A DNA stretch of 64,000 bases from Azospirillum sp. 412522 (lineage in GTDB: Bacteria; Pseudomonadota; Alphaproteobacteria; Azospirillales; Azospirillaceae), in NCBI RefSeq assembly GCF_019805165.1, contig NZ_RWIJ01000012.1:85772-149771 (forward strand). Reading direction: 5' to 3'. A program made the translations under genes and the position numbers. A model generated the notes under the pieces. It saw only the letters and a list, made by a program, of their open reading frames with translations. It was not told the origin of the DNA and did no database searches. How positions within the stretch are numbered: the first letter of the stretch is position 1; each line of letters starts with the position of its first letter. Of this stretch, positions 29,003 through 39,356 are shown piece after piece.

Positions 29003-29469
29003 GACAGCCGTCTCCCCATCAGATAGATCGCAGGTTCGCGCCGGATGGCGTCCAGTGCGGTGCGCAGCTGGTCGAGCCACGCCGCCACGCCGGGCGGAGC
29101 GGTGGGCAGTGCCGCCTCGATGGCCGCCATCAGCGGCCGGATGTGGGTGCTGTCCACCGTGATCTCGCCAAAGCGCAGCAGGCCCGACAGCTTGCGGTGC
29201 GCCTCCTCGCTGTCCTTCAGCGCGTCGAGAACGCGGTCGAACACCGCGGTGGTGCAGCGGAAGGCCGGCTTGAAGCAGTCGAACACGCCGATGTGATGCC
29301 CGATGGCCAGCGAATAATAGACCACCTGCTTGGCATCCTCCGGGATGTCCTCCTTGCGTTCCAGCACCTTGGCGTTCAACTGGTAGAAGACCACCTCCGG
29401 TGCGGCACCCCGGCCGGCGCGCAGGCCGGGGATGGAGCCGGGATCGGCGGCCTGTGCGAGGGTGCTCAT
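28999..29469 (-). CDS. hycH: Formate hydrogenlyase maturation protein HycH/HyfJ
   Basis: A 156-residue HycH-family protein, recognised by [41 protein letters not shown] and the [14 protein letters not shown] region. HycH is needed to mature the large subunit of E. coli hydrogenase 3; its molecular role is not settled. Both ends overlap neighbours by four bases (hyfI and hycI), so it is translationally coupled. The first 25 residues differ from E. coli HycH. Confidence 0.88.
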   Translation of the reverse strand: MSTLAQAADPGSIPGLRAGRGAAPEVVFYQLNAKVLERKEDIPEDAKQVVYYSLAIGHHIGVFDCFKPAFRCTTAVFDRVLDALKDSEEAHRKLSGLLRFGEITVDSTHIRPLMAAIEAALPTAPPGVAAWLDQLRTALDAIRREPAIYLMGRRLS

Positions 29470-30269
29470 GCCGCTTCTCCCCGGACAGCCTGCTGTACCA
29501 CATCGGCCAGCCGGCCGATGATCTCGGCACGGCGCGGGTCGCGCTCCTCGCCGATGGCCTCCATCATCCGTTCCGACAGGCTGAAGGAACCCGGCGTGTG
29601 CGCGTGCCCTTCCAGCAGGGCCATGAATTCCTCGGCGATGTCGCCGCCCTGGCGGTAGCCGGCCATCCGCCGCGCCTCGCGTTCCAGCCGGACCCGCAAG
29701 GCGTAGGGGATGTCGGGGTGGGGCAGGGCGGCGGTCTCGCCGGCGGCCTCGACATGGGTCTCGGCCTTCAGCTTCTGCTCCAGCAGGCCCAGCGCCACGG
29801 CGAAGCCGTGGATGGTCGCGGCCGGCGTCGGCGGGCAGCCGGGGATGTAGACGTCCACCGGCACGATGTGGTCGGTGCCGCCCCAGACGCAGTAGAGGTC
29901 GTGGAAGATGCCGCCGGTGCAGCCGCAGGCGCCGTAGGAGACGACGATCTTCGGATCGGGCGCCGCCTCGTAGGCGCGCAGCGCCGGCATCCGCATGGAA
30001 CGGGTCACCGCCCCGGTGAACAGCAGGATGTCGGCATGGCGGGGCGAGGCCACCACCTTGATGCCGAAGCGCTCCGCGTCGAACACCGGGGTGATGGACG
30101 AGAAGATCTCGATCTCGCAGCCGTTGCAGCCGCCGCAATCGACGCGATAGACGTAGGCGGAGCGCTGGATGCTCTTCAGCAGCGCCTTCTTCATCGTGGC
30201 GATCTGCTCGCTGGTGGAGACCGGCGTCATCTCCGCCACCAGGGTCTTGGGGTCTACGGGGACGTTCAT
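29466..30269 (-). CDS. hyfI: Hydrogenase-4 small subunit (NuoB-like)
   Basis: A 267-residue protein of the NuoB/HycG/HyfI family. It holds a single proximal [4Fe-4S] cluster that passes electrons between the NiFe site of HyfG and the ferredoxin-like subunits. The ligands are in [20 protein letters not shown] and YIPGCPPTP. The C-terminal extension (from about 175) is typical of the formate hydrogenlyase branch and longer than in NuoB. It lies between hyfH and hycH with four-base overlaps on each side. Confidence 0.94.
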   Translation of the reverse strand: MNVPVDPKTLVAEMTPVSTSEQIATMKKALLKSIQRSAYVYRVDCGGCNGCEIEIFSSITPVFDAERFGIKVVASPRHADILLFTGAVTRSMRMPALRAYEAAPDPKIVVSYGACGCTGGIFHDLYCVWGGTDHIVPVDVYIPGCPPTPAATIHGFAVALGLLEQKLKAETHVEAAGETAALPHPDIPYALRVRLEREARRMAGYRQGGDIAEEFMALLEGHAHTPGSFSLSERMMEAIGEERDPRRAEIIGRLADVVQQAVRGEAA

Positions 30270-30856
30270 GGCGTGGTCTCCAGTTCCTTGGCCGGCTTTC
30301 CGGCTTTCGAGAGTCCGGCCTCCATCTGCCGGGCGATTCCCATGCCGGCGATCTGCTGGACGTCCTGGGCGCGCTTGCAGGCCGGGCAGGTCGAGGCGGT
30401 CAGGCGCAGCCGGTCCGCCTCCTCGGCGCCGCGGGCCGACTGGCTCAGCAGGCGGGCGACGTAATCGACCTCCTTGGCCGGGGCGAACGGCTTGCCGCAG
30501 CAGGCGCAGTCGGCCAGCGTGAAGACCGCCTTGCGCGTCAGGTCGGCCTTGCTGCCGACCGCCAGCTCGAAATCGTCGGACAGGCGGATGGCGCCGGTCG
30601 GGCAGGATTCCTCGCAGCGGCCGCAGAAGACGCAGCGCCCGTAGTTGATCGACCAGGTGCGGGTTCCGGCGGCGGTGTCGGTCTCCATCTGAATGGCATT
30701 GGCCGGACAGGCGACGGTGCAGGCCGCGCAGGCGATGCAGTCCTCCGCCTTGTGTTCCGGCTTGCCGCGGAAATCCTTGCAGACCGGCATCGGGGCGAAG
30801 GGGTATTTGACCGTCGCCTCGCCCGTGCGGAAGATTTCCTTGAGTAGCTTGAGCAT
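30266..30856 (-). CDS. hyfH: Hydrogenase-4 ferredoxin-like subunit (NuoI-like)
   Basis: A 196-residue protein related to NuoI/HycF. Two classic [4Fe-4S] motifs are present: [12 protein letters not shown] (about 40-51) and [12 protein letters not shown] (about 75-86). Two further cysteine pairs (CACC near 117 and CPAC near 157) resemble the extra C-terminal motifs of HycF and may bind another metal centre. It links HyfG/HyfI to the membrane arm. The gene starts 12 bases after hyfG ends. Confidence 0.93.
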   Translation of the reverse strand: MLKLLKEIFRTGEATVKYPFAPMPVCKDFRGKPEHKAEDCIACAACTVACPANAIQMETDTAAGTRTWSINYGRCVFCGRCEESCPTGAIRLSDDFELAVGSKADLTRKAVFTLADCACCGKPFAPAKEVDYVARLLSQSARGAEEADRLRLTASTCPACKRAQDVQQIAGMGIARQMEAGLSKAGKPAKELETTP

Positions 30857-30868
30857 GTCCGCCCCCCG

Positions 30869-32584
30869 TCACTTCAGCGGTGAATCCGTGCGTTCGCGGC
30901 AGTAGCGCTCCATCTCCTTGTAGGCGATGGTCTTGGAGCGCTTCTTGCGGACGTCCACCACGGTCACGCGGTCGGTGCAGGAATAGCAGGGGTCGATGCT
31001 GCCCACGATCAGCGGGGCGTCCGACACCGTATTGCCGCGCAGCATGTAGCGCAGCACCGGCCAGTTGTTGTAGGTCGAGGCGCGGCAGCGCCAGCGGTAG
31101 AGCTTCTGGTTGTCGCCGGTCATCGACCAGTGGATGTCCTCGCCGCGCGGCGCCTCGGTGAAGCCGAGCGCGAACTTGTGCGGGACATAGGTGAAATCCT
31201 CGGTCAGCACCGGACCGGCCGGCGCCTTGTCCAGCAACTGCTCGATGATCCACAGGCTGTCGAAGACCTCCGCCACCCGCACCAGCGTGCGGGACAGCAC
31301 GTCGCAGCCCTGTTCGACATGGACCGGCATGTCGAGCAGCTTGTAGCCGCCGAAGGCATGGTCGGCACGGGTGTCGCGGCGATGGCCGCTGCCGCGCACC
31401 ACCGGCCCGACCGGGCTGTAGTCGCGGGCGATCTGCGGGTCGAGCCGGCCGACGCCCTTGACGCGGCCGCTGACGTTGGCGGTGGACAGCAGCACGTCGA
31501 CCAGCCGGGTCACGTCGTCGCGCAGCTCGGCGACCAGTTCGCGGGTCCGGGCCTGCTGGTCGCCCAGGATGTCGCGCCGAACGCCGCCGATCAGGTTCAG
31601 CGCATAGGTCTTGCGGGCGCCGGTCAGCAGTTCGGCCAGCGTCATCGCCTTTTCGCGCACGCGGAAGAACTGCATGAAGCCGGTGTCGAAGCCGATGAAA
31701 TGGCAGACGAGGCCGAGGTTCAGCAGATGGCTGTGCATCCGCTCCGTCTCCAGCAGGATGGAGCGGATGGCCTGGGCGCGCGGCGGCACCGTGATGCCCA
31801 GCGCGTTCTCCACCGAACTGGCATAGGCGACGCTGTGGGCGTAGCCGCAGATGCCGCAGACGCGGTCGGCCAGGAAGGTGACGTCATTGTAGCCCATCCG
31901 CGTCTCGGCCACCTTCTCCATGCCGCGGTGGACGTAGAACATGCGGTAATCGGCGTCGATGATGTCCTCGCCATCGACGAACAGGCGGAAATGGCCGGGC
32001 TCGTCCGAGGTGATGTGCAGCGGCCCCAGCGGGACGACGCGGGTCTCCTGCTTGGCCTCGTTGATGAACTGGTAGGTCTCGTCATCGCTGGTCGGCGCCG
32101 GCCGCAGCCGGTAGTCCATCGAGTCCTTGCGCAGCGGATACAGCTCGTCCGGCCAGTCGTCGGGCAGGACGAGGCGGCGTTCGTCCGGCAGCCCGACCGG
32201 GCGCAGGCCGAACATGTCGCGCACCTCGCGCTCGCCCCAGACGCAGGCGGGCACCCGCGGGGTGACGGACGGGTATTCCAGCGTGTCGGCCGGCACCTCG
32301 CAGCGCACGACCACATGGCACTTGTCCGCGCCCTCCATGGACAGGACGTAATAGACGGCGTAGCCGCCGTTCAGCGGCCGTTCGTCGTTGCCGACGACCA
32401 CCGACAGCCAGCCATTGTGGTCGTAATAGAGGCTGGCGACGACGTCGGGCAGCGAGACCGGCTTGACCGTGATGGTGACCTGGGCCTCGGTCTGCCAGGA
32501 TTCATCGAGGATCGCATGGGGCAGGCTCTCGCGCAGGGAGGCGATGGTGCCGCTCCCGACCCGGACCGGAGCGATGAGGTTCAT
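30869..32584 (-). CDS. hyfG: Hydrogenase-4 large (NiFe) subunit, HycE/HyfG
   Basis: The catalytic subunit that makes hydrogen. It has 571 residues: an N-terminal complex I 30-kDa (NuoC-like) domain to about 160, then a 49-kDa (NuoD-like) hydrogenase domain. Both nickel-binding cysteine pairs are intact: [10 protein letters not shown] (Cys243, Cys246) and DPCYSCTDR (Cys533, Cys536), so it is expected to be an active hydrogenase and not a complex I subunit. The 35 residues after Cys536 include a peptide for HycI to remove. ATGA overlap with hyfF. Confidence 0.96.
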   Translation of the reverse strand: MNLIAPVRVGSGTIASLRESLPHAILDESWQTEAQVTITVKPVSLPDVVASLYYDHNGWLSVVVGNDERPLNGGYAVYYVLSMEGADKCHVVVRCEVPADTLEYPSVTPRVPACVWGEREVRDMFGLRPVGLPDERRLVLPDDWPDELYPLRKDSMDYRLRPAPTSDDETYQFINEAKQETRVVPLGPLHITSDEPGHFRLFVDGEDIIDADYRMFYVHRGMEKVAETRMGYNDVTFLADRVCGICGYAHSVAYASSVENALGITVPPRAQAIRSILLETERMHSHLLNLGLVCHFIGFDTGFMQFFRVREKAMTLAELLTGARKTYALNLIGGVRRDILGDQQARTRELVAELRDDVTRLVDVLLSTANVSGRVKGVGRLDPQIARDYSPVGPVVRGSGHRRDTRADHAFGGYKLLDMPVHVEQGCDVLSRTLVRVAEVFDSLWIIEQLLDKAPAGPVLTEDFTYVPHKFALGFTEAPRGEDIHWSMTGDNQKLYRWRCRASTYNNWPVLRYMLRGNTVSDAPLIVGSIDPCYSCTDRVTVVDVRKKRSKTIAYKEMERYCRERTDSPLK

Positions 32585-34230
32585 TTGGAAATCTCCGTCT
32601 GCGAGAGGCTGCCGGTCACCAGCTGTCCGCCGGCGCGGGCCGTGTCGTATGTCTGCCTGTCGTATGTCTGCCAGGGGGCGGCGACCACCGGGCGGCTGTC
32701 GCCGTTCATCACCACCGCGGTCGCCTGCTGCACCAGAGTGGACAGCGGCTGCGGCACGGCGAAGCCCAGCGTCAGCACTAGCACCGCCAGCACGCCGAGC
32801 GGGGCCAGCGCCTTCCAGCCGACGTCCCCCTTGGCCATCGTCTCCGGGCTTTTGCCCAGCACGCTGTCGGCGACGATCTTCACCAGACCGGCGATGGTGA
32901 TGCACAGGAAGAGCGCGCACAGCGCCATGATCCAGCCATAGCCCTCGTTCAGCCCGGCCATGAAGACCATGAATTCGCTGACGAAGATGTTGAAGGGCGG
33001 GAAGCCGGCCAGCGCCAGGGCGCAGCCCATCATCAGCAGGCCGGTGGCAGGCGCCACCCGCAGCACGCCCTTCACCGCCCGCAGGTCGCGGGTGCCGTAT
33101 TTCATCAGGACGTTGCCGGCGCTGCAGAAGAACAGGGCCTTGGTGACGCTGTGGTTGATGGCATGCAGCAGGGCGGCGGCGATGCCGAGCGGCCCGCCGA
33201 CGCCGAGCGCCACCACGATCAGCCCGACATTCTCGATGCTGGAATAGGCCAGCTTGCGCTTCAGATCCTGCTGCACGAAGAACAGCAGCGACGAGACGCC
33301 GACCGACAGCAGGCCCAGCGTCAGCAGCAGCATCTGCGGGAAACCGGTGCCGACCGTGCCGACGGTGATGACGTAGAAGCGGATGACGATCAGCAGCGCG
33401 CATTTCAGCAGCACGCCCGACAGCAGGCCGGACACCGGGCTCGGCGCTTCGGAATGGGCGTCGGGCAGCCAGGCATGCATCGGGAAGATGCCGGCCTTGG
33501 TGCCGAAGCCGATCAGGGCGAAGACGAAGGCCAGCTTGACCAGCATCGGGTCCAGCTCGGCGGCGTGGCCGACCAGGGCCGTCCACAGCACCGCCTGGTG
33601 CGGGTCGGCCAGCACGTCGGCGGCGTTGGAGAAGACCAGCACCGTGCCGTAGAGGCCGAAGGCGACGCCGACCGTGCAGATGATGACGTATTTCCAGGCG
33701 GCCTCCAGCGAGGATTTCTGCCCGTATAGCCCGACCAGGAAGGCGGAGCCGAGCGTGGTCGCCTCGATGGCCGCCCACATCATGATGATGTTGTTGGCGG
33801 TGACCGCCAGCAGCATGGTGAACAGGAACAGGCTGAAGAAGCCGTAGTAGATCCGGACCTTGCCGGCGTCGATGGCGCCGGACTCCAGGTCGTGGCGGAT
33901 GTAGGCGATGGAATAGAGGCCGGTCATCAGCCCGACCACGCCGATCAGCATCATGAAGACGGCGCCGAGCGCATCGACGAACAGCCAGTCGCCGAAGGCG
34001 GAGATGGCGCCGCTCGACAGCACCTGGATCAGCGCCGCGACGCTCAGCAGGAAGACATAGCCGACGGAGCCCAGATGGATGCGCTCCAGCAGCGTCACGC
34101 TGCCCTTGTCGGTCGCGAAGGCTTCGGGCAGGGAGTCCCGGAACCAGGGCAGGGTCAGCAGGAACAGCGCCACCGCCAGCGGACCGATCAGCAGAAGTGG
34201 GGGAAGGATCGAGGGTACCATGGCGGTCAT
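32581..34230 (-). CDS. hyfF: Hydrogenase-4 membrane subunit HyfF (antiporter-like)
   Basis: A 549-residue membrane protein of the NuoL/M/N-Mrp antiporter family with about 14 helices. The conserved charged core is visible: KLAFVFALIGFGTKAGIFPMHAWLPDAHSEAPSPVSG with Lys and His, and FFVQQDLKRKLAYSSIENVG. HyfF is one of the extra subunits that separate hydrogenase 4 from hydrogenase 3 and probably adds an ion channel. The ATG at 34230 gives a four-base overlap with hyfE; an ATG at 34221 is also in frame. Confidence 0.92.
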   Translation of the reverse strand: MTAMVPSILPPLLLIGPLAVALFLLTLPWFRDSLPEAFATDKGSVTLLERIHLGSVGYVFLLSVAALIQVLSSGAISAFGDWLFVDALGAVFMMLIGVVGLMTGLYSIAYIRHDLESGAIDAGKVRIYYGFFSLFLFTMLLAVTANNIIMMWAAIEATTLGSAFLVGLYGQKSSLEAAWKYVIICTVGVAFGLYGTVLVFSNAADVLADPHQAVLWTALVGHAAELDPMLVKLAFVFALIGFGTKAGIFPMHAWLPDAHSEAPSPVSGLLSGVLLKCALLIVIRFYVITVGTVGTGFPQMLLLTLGLLSVGVSSLLFFVQQDLKRKLAYSSIENVGLIVVALGVGGPLGIAAALLHAINHSVTKALFFCSAGNVLMKYGTRDLRAVKGVLRVAPATGLLMMGCALALAGFPPFNIFVSEFMVFMAGLNEGYGWIMALCALFLCITIAGLVKIVADSVLGKSPETMAKGDVGWKALAPLGVLAVLVLTLGFAVPQPLSTLVQQATAVVMNGDSRPVVAAPWQTYDRQTYDTARAGGQLVTGSLSQTEISK

Positions 34231-34880
34231 CCCTTCAGGCTCGTGAGCTGGCGCGCGTCGAGCGTGTGCAGCGTGTCGAAGATCCGCGATCCCAGCGCCG
34301 CCATCACCACCACCGCGAAGATGGCGTCGGTGGCGATGCCGATCTCCACCAGCTCCGGCGCGTTGGGGGCCAGCAGGGCCAGGGTCAGGTGCGACCCGTT
34401 CTCCATCAGGCAATAGCCGAACACCTGCTTCAGGATGTTCCGCTGCGCCACGATGCAGGCGAGGCCGATGAAGAACAGGGCGAGCGACACCGCCAGCGCC
34501 GGCTTGATGGCGTCGGCCGCCGGCAGCGTCACCTTGGACGCCACGACGAAGCAGAGGATGAGGGCGACCGCCGCGCCGACGATGGACAGCGCCGTCGGCA
34601 TCACCGCGCCCGACCCGATGGTCGGGTCGCTCAGCCGGCGGAAGGCGCGGTACATGATGGCCGGGACCAGGATCACCTTGGTCAGCAGCGCGGTGAAGGA
34701 CCAGAGATACAGCTCGCCCGACCCGGTGGCCCCCGCCAGCGCCACGAACAGCATCACCAGGATGAAGCTCTGCAGCGCGTAGAAGCGGGCGGAGTTGGCC
34801 GGATTGCCGGCGAGCGTGACCAGAAGGGAGCTGACGATCAGCAGGCCCGACAGGCCGTTGACGATGAGAAATCCGTTCAT
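34227..34880 (-). CDS. hyfE: Hydrogenase-4 membrane subunit HyfE
   Basis: A 217-residue membrane protein with seven hydrophobic segments, about the size of E. coli HyfE. It resembles an MrpC/NuoK-like small subunit extended at the N-terminus; the NuoK-like part holds QVFGYCLMENGSHLTLALL with the buried Glu. Presence of hyfE, with hyfD and hyfF, marks the cluster as hydrogenase-4 type. The start is fixed by ATG at 34880, 14 bases after the hyfD stop. Confidence 0.92.
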   Translation of the reverse strand: MNGFLIVNGLSGLLIVSSLLVTLAGNPANSARFYALQSFILVMLFVALAGATGSGELYLWSFTALLTKVILVPAIMYRAFRRLSDPTIGSGAVMPTALSIVGAAVALILCFVVASKVTLPAADAIKPALAVSLALFFIGLACIVAQRNILKQVFGYCLMENGSHLTLALLAPNAPELVEIGIATDAIFAVVVMAALGSRIFDTLHTLDARQLTSLKG

Positions 34881-34894
34881 GACCGTTCCCTCCC

Positions 34895-36358
34895 TCAGCC
34901 GAGCCACGAGGCGGCGATGGAGCTTGAGACCAATGTCATTGCCACCAGGGCCACCAGCACGAACTTCATGCCGGCCGGCAGCGGCGCCGCCGCGGCCATG
35001 GTGGTGGACGGCTTGCCGGGCACCGAATGGCCCAGCCATTTCAGGAACCAGGCGAAGGAGCCGACCGATTCCGCCAGCGCGATGACGACCAGCAGCATCA
35101 GCGCCCAGTGATGGGCCCCGACCTCGAACCCGCCGGCGAAGATGGCGAACTTGCTGAAGAAGCCGTTGAAGGGCGGCACGCCGGTGATCGCCAGGGCGGC
35201 GCAGACGAAGGCGACGCCCAGCAGCGGCGACTTGGTGACGATGCCGCGCAGCGACGGCAGCAGCCGGGTGCCGGCGGTGTAGCTCAGCGCACCGGCGACC
35301 AGGAAGAACAGCGTCTTGGCGAAGGCGTGGTTGAAGATGTGGGCGATGGCGCCCTTGAAGGCGAGGTCGGAGCCGAAGACCGACAGCGACAGCGCCAAGA
35401 GGATGTAGGCCAGCTGCGTGATCGTCGAATAGGCGAGCAGGCGCTTCAGGTCGACCTGCGGCAGATACATGAAGAAGCCGTAGACCAGCGTCAGAACCGC
35501 CATGATCGAGCCGACCCAGCCGACGATCTCCGGCGCGCCGCCGGCCGACATCAGCCCGCGGGCGAAGATGTAGACGCCGACCTTGACCATTGAGGCCGCA
35601 TGCAGGTAGGCGCTGACCGGGGTCGGCGCCTCCATGGCGTCCGGCAGCCACATGTGGAAGGGCAGCTGCGCCGACTTGCCCCAGGCGGCGACCAGGATCG
35701 CCAGCAGCACCACCGCCTTCATCCCCGGCGCCAGATCGGCGATGGCGGTCAGCGCGAAGGTGCCGGTCGACAGGAACAGCAGCGCCGCCGCGACATAGAG
35801 GCCGAGCGAGGCGACATGGGTGACCAGCAGCGCCTTGGCCGCCGAGCGCAGGGCCTTGGGCGATTCGTAATAGCCGATCAGCGCCCAGGAGCAGGCGCCC
35901 GTCAGCTCGAAGAAGGCGAGCTGGCCGACCACGGTGGAGCTGAAGACCAGCCCGGTCATGGCGCCGATGAACACCAGCAGGAAGGCGTAGTAGCGCCGCC
36001 GGCCGATGTCGGGATGCTCGCGGTTGCCGGCGTTCAGGTAGGCGGCGGAATAGACCGCCACCAAGAGGCCGATGGCGATCACCGCCAGCGCGATCAGCAC
36101 GCTGACGCTGTCCACCACCAGCCCGAGGATCGAGACCGATCCGAAGGAGATCAGCTCATAGGTGCCGCCGACCTTGCCGTCGCCGAGCAGCGACAGGACG
36201 AGGATGGCGATCACCGCGACGGTGGCGGCGGCGAAGCCCTGGCACAGCCATTTGGCCGATGCCCGTTCCGATGCCGCGATGGCCGCCGCACCGCCGAAGG
36301 GGACGAGGATGGCGGCCAGCGCCAACAGCCCGAGCGGTTCCGTGGGGAGTGTTATCAT
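34895..36358 (-). CDS. hyfD: Hydrogenase-4 membrane subunit HyfD (antiporter-like)
   Basis: A 487-residue NuoN/M/L-like protein with about 14 helices. The family core [46 protein letters not shown] includes the ion-path Lys and His residues, followed by [17 protein letters not shown]. HyfB, HyfD and HyfF together supply three antiporter-like subunits, as in complex I. Starts with ATG, 19 bases after hyfC. Minor similarity to hyfF means the order of D and F was set by comparison of size and position in the operon. Confidence 0.9.
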   Translation of the reverse strand: [487 protein letters not shown]

Positions 36359-36377
36359 GATGCTGCCCCTCGCCGGC

Positions 36378-37316
36378 TCACAGGCCGACCAGATAGAAGA
36401 CGAAGGCGAGCGAGGCGGCGCCGACCCCGACCCAGCTGTGCTGGGGGGTCAGGCGGAAGCGGACGCGCGCGACGCTGTTCTCGACCACGCCGACGGCGGC
36501 GAAGATCAGGACCAGCTTGATGGCGAAGGCGACCAGCCCGAACAGCAGACCGAAGAAAGTCATCTCGGGTGCGCTGCCGAAGGGCAGGAAGACGCCGACG
36601 AACCAGGCGACGACGACCGTCTGCTTCAGCGCCATCGCCCATTTGATCAGCGCCAGCGACGGGCCGGAATATTCGGTCAGCGGGCCTTCCTGCAGTTCCT
36701 GCTCCGCCTCCGCCATGTCGTAGGGCAGCTTGCCCAGTTCGATATAGATGGCGTAGGCGAAGGACAGGGCGGCGATCACCGTCGCGGTCGCCGACCGCAC
36801 ATGGCCGTCGGCGATGGCGCTGCCGATGGCGCCGAGGTTGGTCGAGCCGGCCAGCAGGGCCGCCACGAACAGCGACAGCAGCATCACCGGCTCCACCAGC
36901 ACGCCCATGGTCAGCTCGCGGCTGCCGCCGATGCCGGAGAAGGAGCTGCCGCTGTCGATGCCGGACAGCGAGAAGAAGAAACGGGCGAGCGCGAACAGGT
37001 AGATGACCGTGATCAGGTCGCCGATGGGCGCCACCGGCGTGAAGCGGGTCAGCATCGGGATGCCCATGGCGATGACCAGCACCGTCGTCAGCATCACCGC
37101 CGGCATCAATCGGAAGGCGAAGCCGCTGTTCGGCGGGGTCAGGTCCTGGCGGGTCAGCAGCTTGGCGATGTCGCGATAGTCCTGCAGCAGGCCCGGCCCG
37201 TGGCGGGTGTGCAGCTTCGCCCGGACCATGCGCGACAGGCCGGAGACCAGCGGTGCCGCGGCGAGCAGGAGGAGCGCCTGGAACAGTCCCAGGATCAGGT
37301 GTGAGAAGGTCAGCAT
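36378..37316 (-). CDS. hyfC: Hydrogenase-4 membrane subunit HyfC (NuoH-like)
   Basis: A 312-residue NuoH/HycD family protein with eight membrane helices. The stretch HTRHGPGLLQDYRDIAKLL near the N-terminus is the hallmark cytoplasmic loop that contacts the small subunit, and ELGKLPYDMAEAEQELQEGPLTEYSG holds the acidic cluster that couples electron transfer to ion movement. It anchors the catalytic arm to the membrane arm. It lies 12 bases after hyfB. Confidence 0.95.
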   Translation of the reverse strand: MLTFSHLILGLFQALLLLAAAPLVSGLSRMVRAKLHTRHGPGLLQDYRDIAKLLTRQDLTPPNSGFAFRLMPAVMLTTVLVIAMGIPMLTRFTPVAPIGDLITVIYLFALARFFFSLSGIDSGSSFSGIGGSRELTMGVLVEPVMLLSLFVAALLAGSTNLGAIGSAIADGHVRSATATVIAALSFAYAIYIELGKLPYDMAEAEQELQEGPLTEYSGPSLALIKWAMALKQTVVVAWFVGVFLPFGSAPEMTFFGLLFGLVAFAIKLVLIFAAVGVVENSVARVRFRLTPQHSWVGVGAASLAFVFYLVGL

Positions 37317-37328
37317 GGCGTCCTCCCG

Positions 37329-39356
37329 TCAGACGGCCAGCGCCAGCAGCGCGATCAGCGCCGCGACGATGTAGAGGCAGTAGATGCGGAAATCGCCGGC
37401 CTGGATGACCTGCAGCCACTTGCCGCTGGCGTCGACCGCACCGGCGATCGGGGCGATGACGTTGCGGTCGGCCAGCGGTTCGGTGCGCCGCGCCAGCGTG
37501 ACCACCCGCTCGAAGCCGTGGGCGACGCCGGTCCAGCGTCCGGCAATCGCTTGGCGCATGCTGTAGAGCGGGGCGAAGAACATGCGGATCGGCTGGGCGA
37601 AGCCGCCGGCGCTGGCGGACATGTGGTGGTCCGGCAGATAGCCGGCCGCCCAGGGGGCCGCCACCTTGCGGTCGCCGCCGCGCTTGGCGGCGAAGGCCGC
37701 CTTCAGCGCGATGGGCAGGCAGGCCATGGCGATCAGCAGGATGGCGATCAGCGGGGTGGAGAGCGTCGCCTGCTGGGCGTCGCCCGGCAGCAGGGTGGCG
37801 CCGACCGCCAGGGTGACCGGAGCGGTGCCGATCGTCGCCGCCGCGATGCGGCCCATCACCGGCGCCACCAGCGGGGCCAGCAGGCCGAGCGCGACGCAGG
37901 CGACGGCCAGCACCGCCATGCCGGCGACCATCGCGGCCGGCGCCTCGCGCGCCTCCTCGGCATGATGGCTGCGCGGTGCGCCTGCGAACATGATGCCGTA
38001 GGCCTTGACGAAGCACATCACCGCCAGCGCGCCGGTCAGCGCCAGCATGACGGCGGCGATGGGGGCGGCGAACTTCACCAGCGGGGTGCCGTCCAGCGCC
38101 GCGGCGAACAGCGCCTGGTAGGTGTACCATTCCGACACGAAGCCGTTCAGCGGCGGGATCGCGGAGATGGCCAGCGCGCCGACCAGGAAGGACAGGGCCG
38201 TCCAGGGCATGTTGCGGGCCAGCCCGCCCATCTCCTCCATGTCCTTGGTGTGCATGCGGAAGATCGTGGAACCGGCGCCGAGGAACAGCAGGCCCTTGAA
38301 CACCGCGTGGTTCAGCAGGTGATAGAGGCCGGCCATCAGGCCCAGCACCGCCAGCACCGGCTGGTGCAGCGCCATGCCGATCATGCCGGTGCCCACACCC
38401 AGCAGGATGATGCCGATATTCTCGACCGAGTGGTAGGCCAGCAGCTTCTTGATGTCGTGCTCGGCCAGGGCGTAGACGACGCCCAGCACCGACGACACCG
38501 CGCCGAAGGCCAGCACCAGCAGGCCCCAGCCCAGCATCGCCGGCCCGGCGCTGGCGCCCAGCAGGTCGATGCCGACCTTGACGATGCCGAAGACGCCGAT
38601 CTTGATCATCACGCCCGACATCAGCGCCGAGGCGTGCGACGGGGCGGCGGGATGGGCGCGCGGCAGCCAGATGTGCAGCGGGATCATGCCTGCCTTGGCG
38701 CCGAAGCCGATGAAGGCCAGCAGGAAGGCGACGCTGTCCAGCGGGGCCGGCAGCGGATGGGCGCGGAAGGCGGCGAAATCGAAGCTGCCGGCTTGGTCCG
38801 CCATCAGGAAGAAGGCGGCCATGATCAGCACCGAGCCGCCATGGGCGACCAGGAAATAGAGGAAGCCGGCGCCCACCGCCTCGTCATCCTGGTCGAAGAT
38901 GACCAGGAAATAGGAGGCCAGCGACATCATCTCGAAGAAGATGAGGAACCAGAAGGCGTTGTCGGCCGCCACCACCAGCATCATCGAGGCGATGAAGGCG
39001 TTCATGAAGAAGCCCATCGCCCCGACGCCGCGCCCGGCATATTCGCGCACATAGGCGAAGCCGTAGATCCAGGCGACCAGCGACAAGAGCGAGATGACCG
39101 CGATCATCAGGCCGGCCAGCGGGTCGAGCCGCAGGACGAAATGGGCGAAGGGGTAGGGGCCGGCGGCGTCGAGCACGGCCGGCTGGCCGGCGCCGATGGC
39201 GGTCAGTCCGGACGCCAGCCCGGCGACTGCCGCGGCGATGCCGACGCCGCTGCCGCCAAGACGGATGTCCCCCTCCCGATTCTTCAGGAGGAGGCAGAGG
39301 ATGGCGCCGCCGCAGGACAGCAGCAGCGACATGATGAGAAGGGAGAGTGGAATCAT
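37329..39356 (-). CDS. hyfB: Hydrogenase-4 membrane subunit HyfB (NuoL-like antiporter)
   Basis: A 675-residue NuoL/HycC-like protein, very near the 672 residues of E. coli HyfB, with about 16 helices. Key features: FWFLIFFEMMSLASYFLVIF with an acidic residue, FLLAFIGFGAKAGMIPLHIWLPRAHPAAPSHASALMSG with Lys/His, and ALAEHDIKKLLAYHSVENIGI. The C-terminal 120 residues hold the lateral-helix type extension (DHHMSASAGGFAQPIRMFFAPLYSM). It overlaps hyfA by four bases. Confidence 0.94.
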   Translation of the reverse strand: MIPLSLLIMSLLLSCGGAILCLLLKNREGDIRLGGSGVGIAAAVAGLASGLTAIGAGQPAVLDAAGPYPFAHFVLRLDPLAGLMIAVISLLSLVAWIYGFAYVREYAGRGVGAMGFFMNAFIASMMLVVAADNAFWFLIFFEMMSLASYFLVIFDQDDEAVGAGFLYFLVAHGGSVLIMAAFFLMADQAGSFDFAAFRAHPLPAPLDSVAFLLAFIGFGAKAGMIPLHIWLPRAHPAAPSHASALMSGVMIKIGVFGIVKVGIDLLGASAGPAMLGWGLLVLAFGAVSSVLGVVYALAEHDIKKLLAYHSVENIGIILLGVGTGMIGMALHQPVLAVLGLMAGLYHLLNHAVFKGLLFLGAGSTIFRMHTKDMEEMGGLARNMPWTALSFLVGALAISAIPPLNGFVSEWYTYQALFAAALDGTPLVKFAAPIAAVMLALTGALAVMCFVKAYGIMFAGAPRSHHAEEAREAPAAMVAGMAVLAVACVALGLLAPLVAPVMGRIAAATIGTAPVTLAVGATLLPGDAQQATLSTPLIAILLIAMACLPIALKAAFAAKRGGDRKVAAPWAAGYLPDHHMSASAGGFAQPIRMFFAPLYSMRQAIAGRWTGVAHGFERVVTLARRTEPLADRNVIAPIAGAVDASGKWLQVIQAGDFRIYCLYIVAALIALLALAV

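Noticed and set aside
30869..33778. Single 969-codon minus-strand frame joining hyfG with upstream sequence
   Set aside because: The frame is open by chance through hyfF. The real hyfG begins at the ATG at 32584, where the family sequence starts and overlaps the hyfF stop.
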